Shown: positions 33,569-45,973, counted from the first letter of the stretch. The stretch is DNA of 64,000 bases from Parelaphostrongylus tenuis (GCA_019055375.1 JAHQIW010000507.1:62001-126000), one strand, 5' to 3'. Numbers and translations: made by a program. The notes: generated by a model not told the origin, from the letters alone.

Positions 33569-36371
33569 ATCCGGAAGTTCATCAAAGAAGTTGCTGGATA
33601 TCGAGATGCTATATACAGCGAGTTTTCACACGTCCTCCTTTCCGTATCCCGGGGATTGCGATTACTGAGAAAGATTTTGACATTTCTATCCAAATACCCA
33701 GCCATGGGTTAGCTTATGCCACGTTAGAGCCTTGCCAGCTATTAGTGTCTAACATGCTAATGGAAATATTGAAACCACCAGAAACAGTAAGTTACTAACA
33801 GCGTCTATTATATTAGCGCAGTTAAGAGCTCGAAAGTTCGACTTCCTCTAAACCTTGGCATGAGTATAGAATTGTGAAATTTCTCACGAACTATCATTTC
33901 TTGTGCAGGTTTTGAATAAGGTAAAGGATAGTGCATTTAGTAAGCAACTCTGGCTTTCGATAAAGATAATTCTTTCTTACTGGTACCTGCTGGCGTTAGT
34001 AAATGATCAAAAACATTAAAACTGATACAGCTGAACCTCTCTTCATACGAAAAAACTAGTGCTGTACTGAAGAAAATATCGTCTATGTGAAAAATCAGTG
34101 AAATTAGCTGTGAATTGATTGAAAATAAAATTCCGCGGAGAAAAAAGCGGCCATTTTAAAGAGAAAAGTAAGATAAGAAATAAAACAAAATCAATGACAT
34201 TCAAAAGCGTGAAAATGGTGCCAATTGTCACAGATTCATCGAAAACGTCTATTTCCCATAAATCATAATCTTATAAAGGAAAAGGCGGAAAAAATGTTCA
34301 AAAAACAAAAGTTGCTCGAGTTTGAGTGGCACGTAACGACTGCAGCCACCAGCTAGCCATTCATTGTTTGTGAGCCGACATTTTTACTTTGACGCCGTCA
34401 GACAGTCCAATTTGTCGAATAGCGCTCGTTTGGGATTTGAGATCGACAAAGAATTCCTAAAGGGAAGACGGCGAAGATAGAGAATGACTTTGTGGGTATG
34501 CCGATTCTAAATCGCTGGACGTTCAAAATCTGAAAAGTAGACGAAACTAGACAGACAAGAAATACCACAGATTAACGCTTTGTATGTTTTCGGACGTTCA
34601 AATGATCTATAGGTGTTAAAGAAGTCTACTTGGCAGCCGTGCCGACATACCACTTTTCAGCGTAGTACTTTGTTTGTGAACCTGCACAAGCGATTAAACA
34701 AAATTATACATATGTAGAACACCATTTCTGTCAGTGTTCGTAGAATATTGTGGTATTCTTATACTCTTTGCATTTTTCTTCTCCATTTGATTCATTTTGT
34801 ACGACCAGTTCTTACAATGTATTTTGCAGATCCCAACACTTTATGTATTTGGTTAGTTTACTCGGACTGACCCTCCAACAAAACTCTGAAAACTTTCACA
34901 AGTGACTTCGGCTGCTGCATGAGCATTTCGTTTTTTTTATGAGTGCCGTATAGTGCTGGTCAAGATGATTCTTCATCCAATCTTGGAGATAGCTAAAGAT
35001 AAAAAAAGCTTCCTAAAGCTTTTATTGACTGATTGCAAGAAAACGATGAAAGAGGCGATAGAATCACCGAACCGTTCACCACCTCGCTCTCTGATGCACT
35101 AAATCAGTACCCAGTGCGCCATCGAGCCTTGTAACAGGTAAATATAAAATATTACCATGGAAAACTAGGGTGTCGTAGCTTAAGGTGAGCAGGCAATATT
35201 ATATTTTTCTAGAAGAAATCAATCAAAACTTTACCGTGGCTAGTAGAAGAAATAGTACAAATAAATTAAAACAGAAGACGATGCGGATATATGATAGATT
35301 CTTGGTAAGCTTTGTATGTAGCTATCCTACTCAATTCCGATATGTGAGTACATTATCTGGGAAGCAGGAATTCTCGAAGAGCTGCCATTTGTTTGGGTGC
35401 GACATTGACGGATGTTTCGATAAGGATCCATTGTTGAGCAGTAGTCGATCTGAGCCGAATAATTCGCTGAGACGACTGAGAAAAGGGATGTGGGCGTGTT
35501 AGATGGCGAGTCCACGAGTGAAATCCATATTATTGTGTCGTTTGCTCAGCTTAGCGATCAAGGACAACAACGATTTCGTTTCAAAAACGCCATAATGGAA
35601 ATTATGGTAATGGGCGGTTGCAGATAGTAAAAAACATGGAAAGAAGCGCTTAAAAGTACAATGAGCATTAGCTAACTCTAGCAGTTTTGTTTACGGAGAT
35701 GTTCAGCCGTTGAGAAAAGTACAAGATTAGGATGAGAACAGCTCGACAATGTTTTACGAAAATAACTCCTGCTGACTAAGTCACGTCTGGGGTCTGGTGA
35801 TAGATAAGCAAATTATCGCAACGATAGCCATTGAAATTTACGGATGTAGGATCGTATTGTGAAATTTAGAAGGGCTGACTGTAGGAATCAAAAAGATCAG
35901 TTTGATAAAAGAAGAAAATTTTCAAAAACGTATGGATTTTAAACGTTGGTAGAGTTTAGTGTGTGGTCATATGAGGCGGAGCTATGACTTAGAAGCTCGA
36001 TGAAGGGCAGCGAAGGGAGCGAATGCGTCGACCAATGTGATTGCATCCGTTTCTCGCCAACAATTGCCATTGAACGTTCGTTACGTTTCCGCACCTATCT
36101 CCCTATAGTATAATAAGAAAAGTGTTTTGGACCAAAGAGATTGTAACTTTTTTTTGAAAGATGTTTTTCGAAGGGCAAGAACGAATCCTATCGAACTAGT
36201 GAGAATAATGGATGAAGCACTTAGTAACCGTCGCCATGTCCATTGGTTGAAAGCGCACCACATCGACGTAAACAACGATATAGGCCCCATTCAAACCTCA
36301 ATTCCTCACGCCTCTCACCTTTCTTTTCATATTCATAGTCGAAAAAATATTTTCTGACAGCTCCTGTATAA
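33569..36371 (+). CDS. Seven-exon gene, unknown product
   Basis: Exons: 33569-33786 (donor GTAAGT), 33909-33998, a 22-base microexon 34830-34851, 35213-35304 (donor GTAAGC), from 35368 (end near 35440), 36161-36267 (donor GTAAAC) and 36339-36371 (TAA). Phases agree across 33786/33909, 33998/34830, 34851/35213, 35304/35368 and 36267/36339. The join into 36161 rests on a weak GTAGTC donor. The protein reads YIQRVFTRPPFRIPGIAIT, then SKQLWLSIKIILSYWYL (hydrophobic), EEINQNFTVASRRNSTN, a Cys-rich CHLFGCDIDGCFDK, and ends HHIDSKKYFLTAPV. NFT and RNST are possible N-glycosylation sites. No family is recognised; a 5' exon ending in phase 1 is missing. Confidence 0.5.
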
Positions 36372-36458
36372 AATGGTCAATTTTCAATACATGGGATTTC
36401 GAAGATTTTGAAAAAAACCAATTTCTACTATTTCGTTAGTGATGTGAAAACAGTGGCA

Positions 36459-36459
<1 letters not shown>

Positions 36460-36511
<52 letters not shown>
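36460..36511 (+). repeat. (GA)n microsatellite
   Basis: About 25 uninterrupted GA units, just 3' of the preceding gene; likely polymorphic in length. Confidence 0.95.
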
Positions 36512-36515
<4 letters not shown>

Positions 36516-36597
36516 TGAGAAACTCTGGAAGATCTTTTTCGGAACTGCATAATACCTATTATAGTAAACGTGATAATACTTATGAAATATTACATGT

Positions 36598-36690
36598 ACT
36601 TGCAGTACAATGGTTAGAGATGTCTTGCACGTGAGTGACAGTGGTTTGATTCTTCTCTGCTGGTAAACGAATCCCTTTATCCTTTTATAG
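36598..36690 (+). repeat. tRNA-like SINE head with SINE1-like tail
   Basis: TGCAGTACAATGGTTAGAG (box A) and AGTGGTTTGATTCTTC (box B) are followed by CCCTTTATCCTTTTATAG and then GAATAAGCGCTGGC, as in SINE1. Diverged copy. Confidence 0.5.
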
Positions 36691-37068
36691 TCGTAAATTA
36701 GTATGAGACTTATCTAGAAGAATAAGCGCTGGCTAACGCAGATCGCTAAGGTGTTGATATAGAGCGCTATCATTTGTACTTTTGATGAAATATTGAGTTT
36801 TCATAGCAGCGAATGACGTCTAGACGCCCTGTAAGATCCCTAGTGACTCCGTTCTTCATTCCTTTCTCTTCACATCACCCGACTCGATTTCAGTCGGCTT
36901 TCTCGCGAGGATAGGATTTCCTCTGTGAGTGCTCAAACTGGAATCACATTTGATTAAGAACTATATTTAATAAGTCCAAAAATTGCTGTTCGTAGAAACT
37001 GAACTCGGCGGCTGTTTTTAAACTTCGCTTTCAACGTTCAGTATTGTCTGTGAGAGTGTTAGAACCTA

Positions 37069-37204
37069 TTCGAGGTTAGTACGTCAAGGCATACGTACGT
37101 TTCAGCGGTGTCACCCGCTTCATCAGTGGCCCACGGGCGGGTACGACTCGACATCGCCCAAACTTACGCATGGCTCTGAAGCACCAACCTCGAATAGGCT
37201 CTAC
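37069..37204. repeat. Short palindrome, family FB4
   Basis: AGAACCTATTCGAGGTTAG at the left and CAACCTCGAATAGGCTCT at the right pair as inverted ends. Inside lie ACGTACGTTTCAGCGG and GCCCGCTTCATCAGTGGC-like blocks, shared with 10-115, 46555-46845 and 48813-49085. Confidence 0.65.
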
Positions 37205-37536
37205 ACATTTTCACAGACTATACTGACTGCAGTTTATTTCTTCTTTACATGCCATATTTAGCAGTGACAGCAGAACTACCTTGTGTCTATGAAATCAAAC
37301 TTAGTGAACGAACCAGTTGTTCAACCGACGATGACTTCGAGAGGTCTTGAAGAATGTTCAAAAAAAACATTACATCGCGAAGAAAGAGAAGTGCTCTATT
37401 TATTGCTCCTTCTTTCGTTTGCTCCACAATGTGGTAAAAATAAGAGCATGGTATAGGATAGATTGTCATCTTCGATGTGGTTGCGATAAATTACATTCAT
37501 TAGTATCGAAAAGAATGAATACTAAGGGAATACTGG

Positions 37537-37945
37537 AGCATCCATCAGGGATTGATCAACATTGAGAGCTTCATTCTTTTATGGTGTTTGGCTGTTACGT
37601 GAATATATGTAACAAGCATTGCAGTCGACTAATTTGAGACCTCGCTCAAGAACAATGTAATTTGACAATGTATTTTGATCTTTTTAATTAGCCATCGACA
37701 ATCAATCACTCTGAAAGGAAGCCATGCTGATTGCTCGATCAAGTGTAAAAAGTTCGCCATCGATTCCTCTATATCAGGGGTAGTTCCCCGAAAAAACTGA
37801 CTGAACGAATAATTGAATGACGAGGCTGTAAGGCCTAAACACGTGTCTTGCACTGTATAGGTGCCCATAGTAGACTTCATGGAAGGCTCAAAATACATTG
37901 TCAGATTATATTGTTTGTGAGCGAGGTCTCAAAATAGTCAAATGC
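37537..37945. repeat. SINE1 tail followed by an FB1 foldback copy
   Basis: GGGATTGATCAACATTGAGA at 37548-37567 is the SINE1 tail on the plus strand. From about 37630 the FB1 modules appear, with GAGACCTCGCTC at the left and GAGCGAGGTCTC near 37919-37931 as the inverse, and ACACGTGTCTTGCACTGTATAG between. It is a shortened palindrome of the 9487-10260 family. Confidence 0.55.
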
Positions 37946-38629
37946 AGTGTTAGTTACATATGCCCACGTAACAGTGTCGGCTTTTTTTCACCAATAAGAA
38001 ATTCAAAATAATTACTAATTTTATTTTACCCGACCCGTTACCATAGTTTCTTTTTCACAATGTGGATCCCAGCACTTCTTATATTCAGTTCGTTTCATAG
38101 CGTTCATCCTCCGCAACGGTATACAAAAAATTGACGTAGTGCTTTGGCTGCTGCTTGAAGATTTCTTTCGTCTTTTGAATGAATGTTGTAGAACTGCCTC
38201 CTCGCCGTCACGCGCTCACTAGTTTGACTACACGAGAGTGTTGGGGTAGGGGATAGAACCGTTGCCGCGCTTATTGAGCTGCTCTTTTTGATACAATGCT
38301 TATAGCCACAGTGCGCCCCCATCCCCAAGTAAGCGACTGACAAAAGGCTCTTAGTTATTTTGTCACACTTATTTCTATTGGTTCTTCCCATATTCCCTGC
38401 TATTTTCTTCATCAATTTCTCAATTTTGCTTCCATTAACAGCTAGGAACTGGAGTTATAATGGAGTCTGAAGTCTGAGATTGTTGTTCAATAAAAAATTT
38501 TATCTTTGAAAAAATATTTTTCACTCGGAATAATTTCTCGAGAATTGGGCCATTTGGTGAATTGAGAACTTTACAGGCTTCTAAAGCAGGTTTTCAACAT
38601 ATAAATATAAGTTAATGTAAACGATAAAC

Positions 38630-38935
38630 GATAAAGTTCTTGGCGTTCATCAATCCTCAAGGGATGTGCCATGCATTCGCCTTTAGTTCGTAACTTCGTT
38701 TGAGGTGATTGGATGCATATCTGGTCTCTATAATAACTCGCGGTGGCCTCCCGTTTTATGGAGTCAGTGCTGCTTATTCTCCCAGGCAAGTCTGAGGTCG
38801 TCTAATACTAGTTTTACCGACCCCGGAAAGATATATGGCTAGGTGAGCCATGAGCGCGAGATTGAACCACTGACCTTGTGTGTGACGCAGAGCACCTCTA
38901 TTCACTGCGCCACATGCGCTCTGCAAATAAATATA
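38630..38935 (-). repeat. SINE1 copy (minus strand), well preserved
   Basis: The tail (GCGTTCATCAATCCTCAAGG) is at the left, the body (AACTCGCGGTGGCCTCCCG) in the middle, and the inverted head (GAACCACTGACCTTGTGTG, then CACTGCGCCACATGCGC) at the right. It is the closest relative of the 15936 copy. Its head abuts an exon at 38898-39123, whose reading frame runs into it. Confidence 0.7.
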
Positions 38936-39240
38936 TAGATATAATTCTTTTAAAATGTTTTTTTGTCTCAAGCTGTGTCAAAATCATATCTTTGAAAAGC
39001 TCAAAAGGTATCACTAGTTCTTCAGAAACTCTAAATCTCAGCTCCGTATCTGCTACAAAGTCAACAATGATGGGTAAAATACCGTTGTTCGTTCCATCAC
39101 TTTGTTGCTCAAAACACCAGATTCTACAAGAAAAAAAACGAAAAAATTGACAATGGTCTTCTAACATCTTTTTTATCTCATGTAGTTGTCTTATTTGGTC
39201 ATGTATTGTTGGAACTATGTGGACCATTTCCGAACATATT
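38898..39240 (-). CDS. Two exons of a gene, possibly truncated by SINE insertion
   Basis: The 5' exon (39166 to about 39240) reads EMVHIVPTIHDQIRQLHEIKK. A 42-base intron (GTTAGA donor, TTTTTTTTCTTGTAG acceptor) leads in phase into exon 39123 and downward: IIWCFEQQSDGTNNGILP, then IVDFVADTELRFRVSEEL and ELFKDMILTQLE. The frame then enters the SINE head and stops at 38898. The conserved part has an alternating beta-strand look, but I cannot name the family. The stop inside a mobile element suggests either a truncated gene or SINE exonisation. Confidence 0.45.
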
Positions 39241-39848
39241 TCTCATGAAGGAACTGAGTTTAAATTTCTTCATGTAATGTCTAATTTTTATTGTAGCAGG
39301 ATTATATGATGGAGATCATAACCTCTGGAACGCTGAGGACTCAAACATCCACTACGCCTTCAAGAGCAGCGTGCTCTGACATAATTCCATGGAGACTTTT
39401 GCTCTACACTAGTGTTTTGTATCGATATTGTTTTGAATTATTTAGTGACTGAGAGTAATCATCGGCCAAGAGTTTGATCTAGGACGCCCAGATTGGCAGC
39501 ACACTCAAGCTGAAGCCTTGTCTAAAACTAAAGCTTTGACTTTTTGATTACTACCTACTGTTTATTTTAACGGCGAGATACAACGTTAATTATACCCATA
39601 AGTTTTGCTCGTATCTCAGCACTTTTGTGACTAATAAATAACTTCATAGTTCCGAATGTTTGCCTGATATGCTTCACTTCTGTGGCATTTGCAAATCTTT
39701 CTGGGTGCAAGCAATTTATAAAGAGTGTTCTCATCAAAAGGCAGCGATGTTATATAGCATCAAAATCCCACATCCGATGACATTGAAGTTTTTCCACAAA
39801 AGCGTTAAATATATTTATTTCTTTTGACGTGCCCTTTTCCTGTTTCAG

Positions 39849-39967
39849 CCTTATTACTGGAAACCATTGTAACGTCCGAGAAACAGAGCAGGATGTCTAA
39901 CTCGTTGGCAAATATAGGCTCGGAATGCAGGCTATCAAATATCCAAAGAAAAGCCGATTCTAGATGG
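39849..39967 (+). CDS. Candidate internal exon, plus strand
   Basis: A textbook acceptor (TTTTCCTGTTTCAG) and donor (TGG|GTAAGAAG) enclose an open frame of 39 codons reading LLLETIVTSEKQSRMSNSL, then SNIQRKADSRW. The minus strand is also open here (TFIIHAVVLLTHLESAFLW) but has poor splice sites. No neighbouring plus-strand exons were found with matching phase. Confidence 0.35.
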
Positions 39968-40099
39968 GTAAGAAGAACGACGGCGTGGATGATGAATGTA
40001 TCGAATCGTTTTTTAGCACCACTGCCCATTAGACAAAAAGAAGTTTTACTCGTCCAAGTCACTTGTCTTTGATTCAAATTGGAAACGGAACAAACTTGA

Positions 40100-43000
40100 C
40101 AAGAAAAGTTTACCCATGGCCGATGCGATACCGAAGCGAACCTCCTTAGTAATGATTAAAGAGGATAAATCAAAAACAATCTCAAGTTACCGAGTTACGT
40201 TGGATAATTTGATAATAAGCTGTCGAAGGTCTAAGTCAGCGAAAAATTAATAAGCGGACCTGTTCACAGTTATATAAGCACATAAATGAGTCAATTAGGA
40301 TAAAGGACGAAGGCGAGCAGCAGAAACCGGCTACATATAAGTCATCTGAAGAGAATTTAATCGAGTCATTTGGCATATGATGGTGTTATGTCGTTCTGCT
40401 TCATTGAGCAGAACTTGTATACAACCCGGTGTGATGGCGAGTGGAAGTGTTCGAGAACTTCCGCTTCATGCCCGGAATAAGTTGTTATTACTTGCACATG
40501 TGCGGAATTCGACAAGTTGTGAAAATTGCACCTTCAAAGTTCGAACCAGCATGATGTACTTCCTTTGTACTTCCGCAAAGGCGTTTTTCTCTATTCAGTG
40601 CAGAATTTGCTGAAATTGATGCCATTTTCCTTTCACATTCTGAGATTTTGGTCAGAAAAGGCGATCAAGACTGGTAAAAGTTTATAAAATTGCCTGTCAT
40701 TCAGACGAGGAGCCTTGTCCCATCCAAAAATTAGCGAAGCAATTGAGATATGCATTATTCATAGTAGTGGCTTTCTAGACTAGATGAAATATGTTGCAAA
40801 AACGAAAATTTGGCAGATTAGTCACATCGTTGTCCAAACGAGAGGCTCCAGACAAAACATTTACCAACTGGAATCCTAAGAATTATGTCAAATGTTTAAT
40901 ATGAAGACTAATGACTCTATTGTCAGAGGGATTAATGAGGACTACATTGACGGCAGCTGTATTCACTCAGCAATCAAAAAGGGGAGATGGTACATTTGAC
41001 GAGAATGCTCCATAAAATTTTACTAAAATACGTCGAGTACAAGAATTCCTTTTTGCCTTATATTCATTATTTGAGCCAACATATCTTGTAGTCTGATATG
41101 GGCTCTCGTATAGCCCGATACACGTGTTGCGGCCTTGCAACATTGTAATTCGGGCAGGCCTTTGTCTTTGGCCAATCCTCTCGTGATGCTTCAATCCCCC
41201 TACATAGAGTAGGCAACGACGGACGATTTTCATAATCGCTGTCAAGTGAAAAATCACAAGAGCGGCAATATTTCGAGAATTCTTTTTATTCAGCCGCTTT
41301 TTAGCGGTAGCATTGTGTTACAAATATACCCACTGATGTTGAGTGAAGTTCATGATGTTCACAAAAATTGTATTGTTTTTGTGATTGTGGACCAACATAT
41401 GAGATACAATACTTAAAAATTTCTTTTTAAGAGTCGTTAGTTAAGAGATCCGAATAGAAATCAATTTCCTTGTAGGTCAACTTTTATGGAATTCACTTCT
41501 AAGTACAAGGCTAGCTAAGAGATCTATGTTTGAAGTCGATGTACATGCGGAAATGTAATATTTTGTTATCAAGCGGATATCGAGAATAAAGGATTTGAAA
41601 TGAGTATCATTCACGTATTTAGCATTGGAATCGACCAGCTAACCTATGAGATTTAAGGTTCGTTTCCTTCCTAGTAGAAATATTCGCAGTCGTTCATATT
41701 CCCAGAACCTCTCTTCTCAATGTTCCAAATAGAGTCTTTTGGTAGAACATCTGGTCAATATAGCAAACACAAAACAATTCTACATAAGAGAGATTGGATA
41801 ATTGTGCATCAACAATCCAACTAAGGCTGTCTCTTTTGATTTCTTAGTGTAGGAGCCATCAAAACTAAAAAATGTTCGCCATTTTCAATTTTGAGACCAC
41901 CTAACAGGCGAATTATGTTTGATTTTATACGTCTATTGAAATTAATATATGGCTACACTTTTTGCGAAAACCAATAATATTAGTAATAAGAGCTCACTGA
42001 AAATCTCTGCGGGACTGGAGGTAATGAAGCCTATAATGGCGCCCTATGAAAGTAATTGAAAGAAATATTGGTCTCGTTATACACTTATTAATCAACACGT
42101 AATCAGGTATCAGATGCACCAGAATGCATGGACCCCAGAACCTCTTCCATTCCACTTATTTCTTTCCATTCGTTATCCACGATGCTGTCAGTTTGCATGT
42201 GAATTGGTCCGTTACACTTTTTTTTGTCTACTCCATCAATGCAGTTGAATAGTGGCTGAGTTTACTCTTCCTGGAATTTCAAGATAGCTGTGCTAGAGTA
42301 TTTCTGCCTAATGTAGAGTGAGTGAGTTTGTCAGAGGTCATTTGCCAGTTCCTCTACCCTCAGTATGATAGGCATGATGGGCTTGAAGCATTGTGAGACG
42401 AAGATTTGAGCATGTTGGATATTTCGCGTAATAAGCAAAGTCTCAACCACAGCTCTACTTACTCCCCATATCGATCTTAATTGTGAAATAATGGATAAAA
42501 TGTTGGGATGCATGGCGTTCACGATTTCCTTAGGGATACGCCATGCAGTAGATTAAATCAGAAGTTATAGAGACGATTGAAATCATATTCAGGCCACTTA
42601 GTGAACTGGCTGGCTAGGTATGAAAAGTCAGTGTCTTCTAACCTCCTGGAAAAATCTGATAATAGTTTAGCGGATCCAGAATGTCAGAGGATAGGTATTC
42701 TCTGTATGTGGGTTGAAATCACTCTGTTTATTGAACAGAAAGTACTAAGAATGCTCTGTGTTAACACAAAGTAAGCGAATGCTCTGTGTTATCACAAAGT
42801 AAGATAGACTATAAAAGAAAATTTTACTTTCTTTTTTCAAATAAACATTTACATAACCAGAATCAAAAAGAAATAAACATTCACATATCCAGGGAACAAA
42901 AAGCGAGCAATGAAATTGCAATTGCAAAGTGTAGAACGTTTACATCATTGAAGGCAATTGAGTCATTGAGAACATTTTTAATCTCAACACTTAATACAGT

Positions 43001-43476
43001 TGAAATTTCCTTCGTGCCATTTTCGTGACTCTATATTGAACAAAGCACTTCGAGCTCCCATAATAGATTCATATAAAGACTTTACAAGAACTGTAATCAA
43101 TGTCTACAATTAGCATCATATAATGAAAGGCAACCAGTTTACATGAGAATATGGTGGAAATAGCTGTCAGCAAAAAAGGGATAATAAAATAACAATTACA
43201 ACACTGGGATCTCAGTAGAAGTAGTAGCATTCACGTTCATCTCTACTTAGGCGGGGTTCGGTTTTGTCGATGTCGTCTCTGCTATGGTGCAGGATTGACA
43301 GAAATGTGCAACAGCACAAAACTGTCGCTAACACTGATAACGGCACAAATACGAGGATCCTGGAAAAGAATGCATCTATAATTACCAAGAGCGATTGTCT
43401 ATTACCTCGGTATGCTTCAATATATCCTAATTTTCTTCTATAAGCCAAACACGAGGTGTTATATAATTTCTTCATT
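40100..43476. other. Region without supportable genes, with repeat pieces
   Basis: A single FB1 arm lies at about 41060-41260 (GATACACGTGTTGCGGCC, then CCCTACATAGAGTAGG). A SINE1 tail fragment lies at about 42505-42560 (GCGTTCACGATTTCCTTAGG). A tandem duplication of a 28-bp unit (GAATGCTCTGTGTTAWCACA) lies at 42749-42800. Other open frames lack paired splice sites. Confidence 0.5.
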
Positions 43477-44214
43477 CATTCAACAGCTGGTGTTTCGACA
43501 GTTCGTCTTCCTCAGAGCCTGGAAAGGTCAAATTGTCTGCAATCCACTCAGTCAAACTCCTCCATTACTCCTTCAAAAAAAAACCCCCCAGACCTAAATT
43601 TCAATCGCATCAAGCACAAAATCAACTCTCAATATACTCACCGCTTTTTATATATGTTCCACTGAATGATTCAAGTGGAGACAACCGGAAGAAAATCACA
43701 TAGGCTCGTAATGCACCCTACCCATCAAAGAACAGTCTTATATACTGACTCATATCACGAGTGATAGCTAGGCAATCCTCCCTGCGGTCTATAGTTGGAT
43801 TGTTGATGTTAGTCCAGAACGCTTCCAATATCTCTCGAGCCGATGTTTTTTGCTCTTGCGCAAGGATGTGAGCTTTTTGGATTAGCACGACCAACCCAGC
43901 CATAAACCGCAGGGAGGGACGCCTCGTTATCACTCGTGATATGAGTCAGTATGAAAGACTGTTGTTCTGATGGATAGGGTGCATTACGAGCCTATGTGAT
44001 GTTCTTCCGGTGTCTCCACTCGAATCATTCAGCGGAACATATATAAGAAGTGTTGAGTATGTTGAGAGTTGATTGTGTGCTTAATTCGATTGAAATGCAG
44101 GTCTGGTGATTTTTTTAAATGAGTAATGGAGATGTTTGACTGATTGGATTGCAGACAATTTGACCTTTCCAAGCTCTGAAGAACGCGAACTGCCTAAATA
44201 TCAGCTGTTGAATG
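43477..44214. mobile_element. 738-bp foldback element (family FB2)
   Basis: The ends CATTCAACAGCTGG and CAGCTGTTGAATG are inverted repeats. Arms of about 310 bp pair almost throughout, for example TTGGAAAGGTCAAATTGTC-like, CAATCAACTCTCAA-like, TATATATGTTCCRCTGAATG and CACATAGGCTCGTAATGCAC on both sides. A loop of about 100 bp (43805-43905) separates them. It carries no transposase domain. A minus-strand frame (43718-43933) spans the loop. No clear target-site duplication was seen. Confidence 0.75.
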
Positions 44215-44593
44215 TATTAAGAAATTTTACTACACCTCACTTTTGGCTTAAAGAAGAAATATTAGGATTTATTGCACCTACATATAAATCGTAGCGGTAA
44301 TTTTCACTAAATATATCAAAAAGTATAATGTTGTGGCTAAATATCCTACAGTGCGGATATATAGTGGCTCAAACTCGCGTGCACGTCAAATCACTCCCTT
44401 TTTCCCTCCTGAGCTATTGAACTTGTACTTCTCCGTAGGGTAACAGCAGTGACTTGATGTGTCGGTAACTATAACGAGTTTTATCATAGCGCAAATATAC
44501 ATTTAAGCAAAGCCTTGGATCTTTTTGACGTCTTTACATGGTTCACGATAAATCGTTTTCATTCAGGACGCCCTTATAGTCTTGAAGTATAAG

Positions 44594-44866
44594 CTACTTA
44601 TCAATCTGCCGAAGTAGCACACTAATCTGAAAAAGAAGACCTAATAGAAAAGTGAACTGGTCAACCTGAAACACAACCCTTTACGAACGGCGGCCATTTT
44701 CAACTGGATGAAGGACGGCTCGGAGGGTTACGAAAAGTGCAGGTGGAGAGCGCAGCAATGGTAATGTGATACTCTTCTTGAAATTTGTGTTTCGTCACCG
44801 ATAAAAAACGATTCAGTCGCCGGCGAATTAAAAAATCTGATAGGAGAGACTTCAGTAAGGTTATTC
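44594..44866 (-). CDS. Last two exons of an unrecognised gene
   Basis: Exon 44799 to about 44866 ends TTATCG|GTGACG and reads ITLLKSLLSDFLIRRRLNRF. The last exon, 44594-44665, has a perfect GTGTTTCAG acceptor and reads VDQFTFLLGLLFQISVLLRQ with TAG at 44594. Both are phase 0. A hydrophobic and basic C-terminus is seen. Without splicing the upstream frame also continues for 30 more codons to its own stop. A further minus-strand frame at 44897-45082 may hold upstream sequence. Confidence 0.35.
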
Positions 44867-45402
44867 TTGATTGAAATACGTCATATAAATTACAGATTAA
44901 TGAATATCGGTAGTGCACACGGCGTGCAACAATTTCTTGATTATAAATGTACTTTGAGAGTTAGAATCTCTAATATACGAAAGACTTTCTTCTGTTTTTC
45001 TATGGGTAACACTCTTTCTTATCGACTTGTAGTATACTATGAACATTTTAATTGTTGCAACTTTGCCATTGGTCATGCACACTAATTCAAAGTGTATTCT
45101 TCATTCTATAAGTACAACGTACCATAGAGGACTTTTCAGAAGCCAAGCAAAACATTGAAATCTCCATGTTTCAAATTATCAAACGAATACTCTTCTAGTA
45201 AGAAAGCTTTTTTCTGGAAAAAAGCCCATGGAATTCTGAATAGATTCCACAGAACGTCACTATATCCCACACGTTTGCATTTCAGAGTGAAGAATATTAG
45301 ACAACTGGGCGCTCCTTATTTCCAAATAAGCTTATGGAAGTCTCTCCATTAACATTCATATTTTTCTTGCGACAAATTTGCTAGGAAGTAAAGTTTTACT
45401 TT

Positions 45403-45973
45403 TTATTAGGATTGAGGAAAAAGTTCCCAAACAACCACAGAATGTTCAAAGTTAGTACATAAACTTAATCAAAAACAACAGTAATTACTCGACAAAATAA
45501 AGAGCATCACTATCCATGGTCTTCTGCCAACGATCTGCAAGCTTCCGGATTTGCTCAAAATCGCCATTTCCTTGACTTTGAATCAAGGAACCCCAGGCAT
45601 GCCTCTTCAACTTGATCAAATGTTTTTGAATCGGAGTCCACGCAGTAAATGTTCCACTGAGTGGAAAAGACTCGAATCGGGCGACGCAGTATCAGGAGTG
45701 TAAGTTGGGTGCAGTGAGACCTCGATTCCCTCTAGTTCACAAAAAATTTTCTTTGTTTCCTTTGTGGGTGCGGGGTTTGGCATTGCTTTGCTTCAACAAC
45801 GTTCGCTTTCAACGAATCAATGTGGGGTGCTTTCCTTCACTTTAGTTTTTTATGGAGTTCCGTATGGAAATAGTCCTGAGATTATCCCATTGAATCACAA
45901 GAACCGATACTGTGTCAAACAAACAATATCTGAACCTTTCGTGGGTGTCAGGGAACTTTGTTCCACCTAGTAA
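45403..45973 (-). mobile_element. Relic of a second mariner (transposase C-terminus)
   Basis: The left end TTATTAGGATTGAGGAAAAAG and right end GGGAACTTTGTTCCACCTAG form diverged inverted termini. The minus strand, across two frames, gives a conserved mariner C-terminal third: HPTYTPDTASPDSSLF (position of the third catalytic Asp of D,D34D), a LLRGLRFKN helix, then RKLADRWQKTMDSDALYF. Frameshifts and stops break it and the N-terminal two thirds are absent. It is a different lineage from 26619-27291. Confidence 0.7.

Noticed and set aside
36460..36511. GA tract as a regulatory GAGA element
   Set aside because: It is a pure dinucleotide run 3' of a gene; a simple microsatellite explains it.
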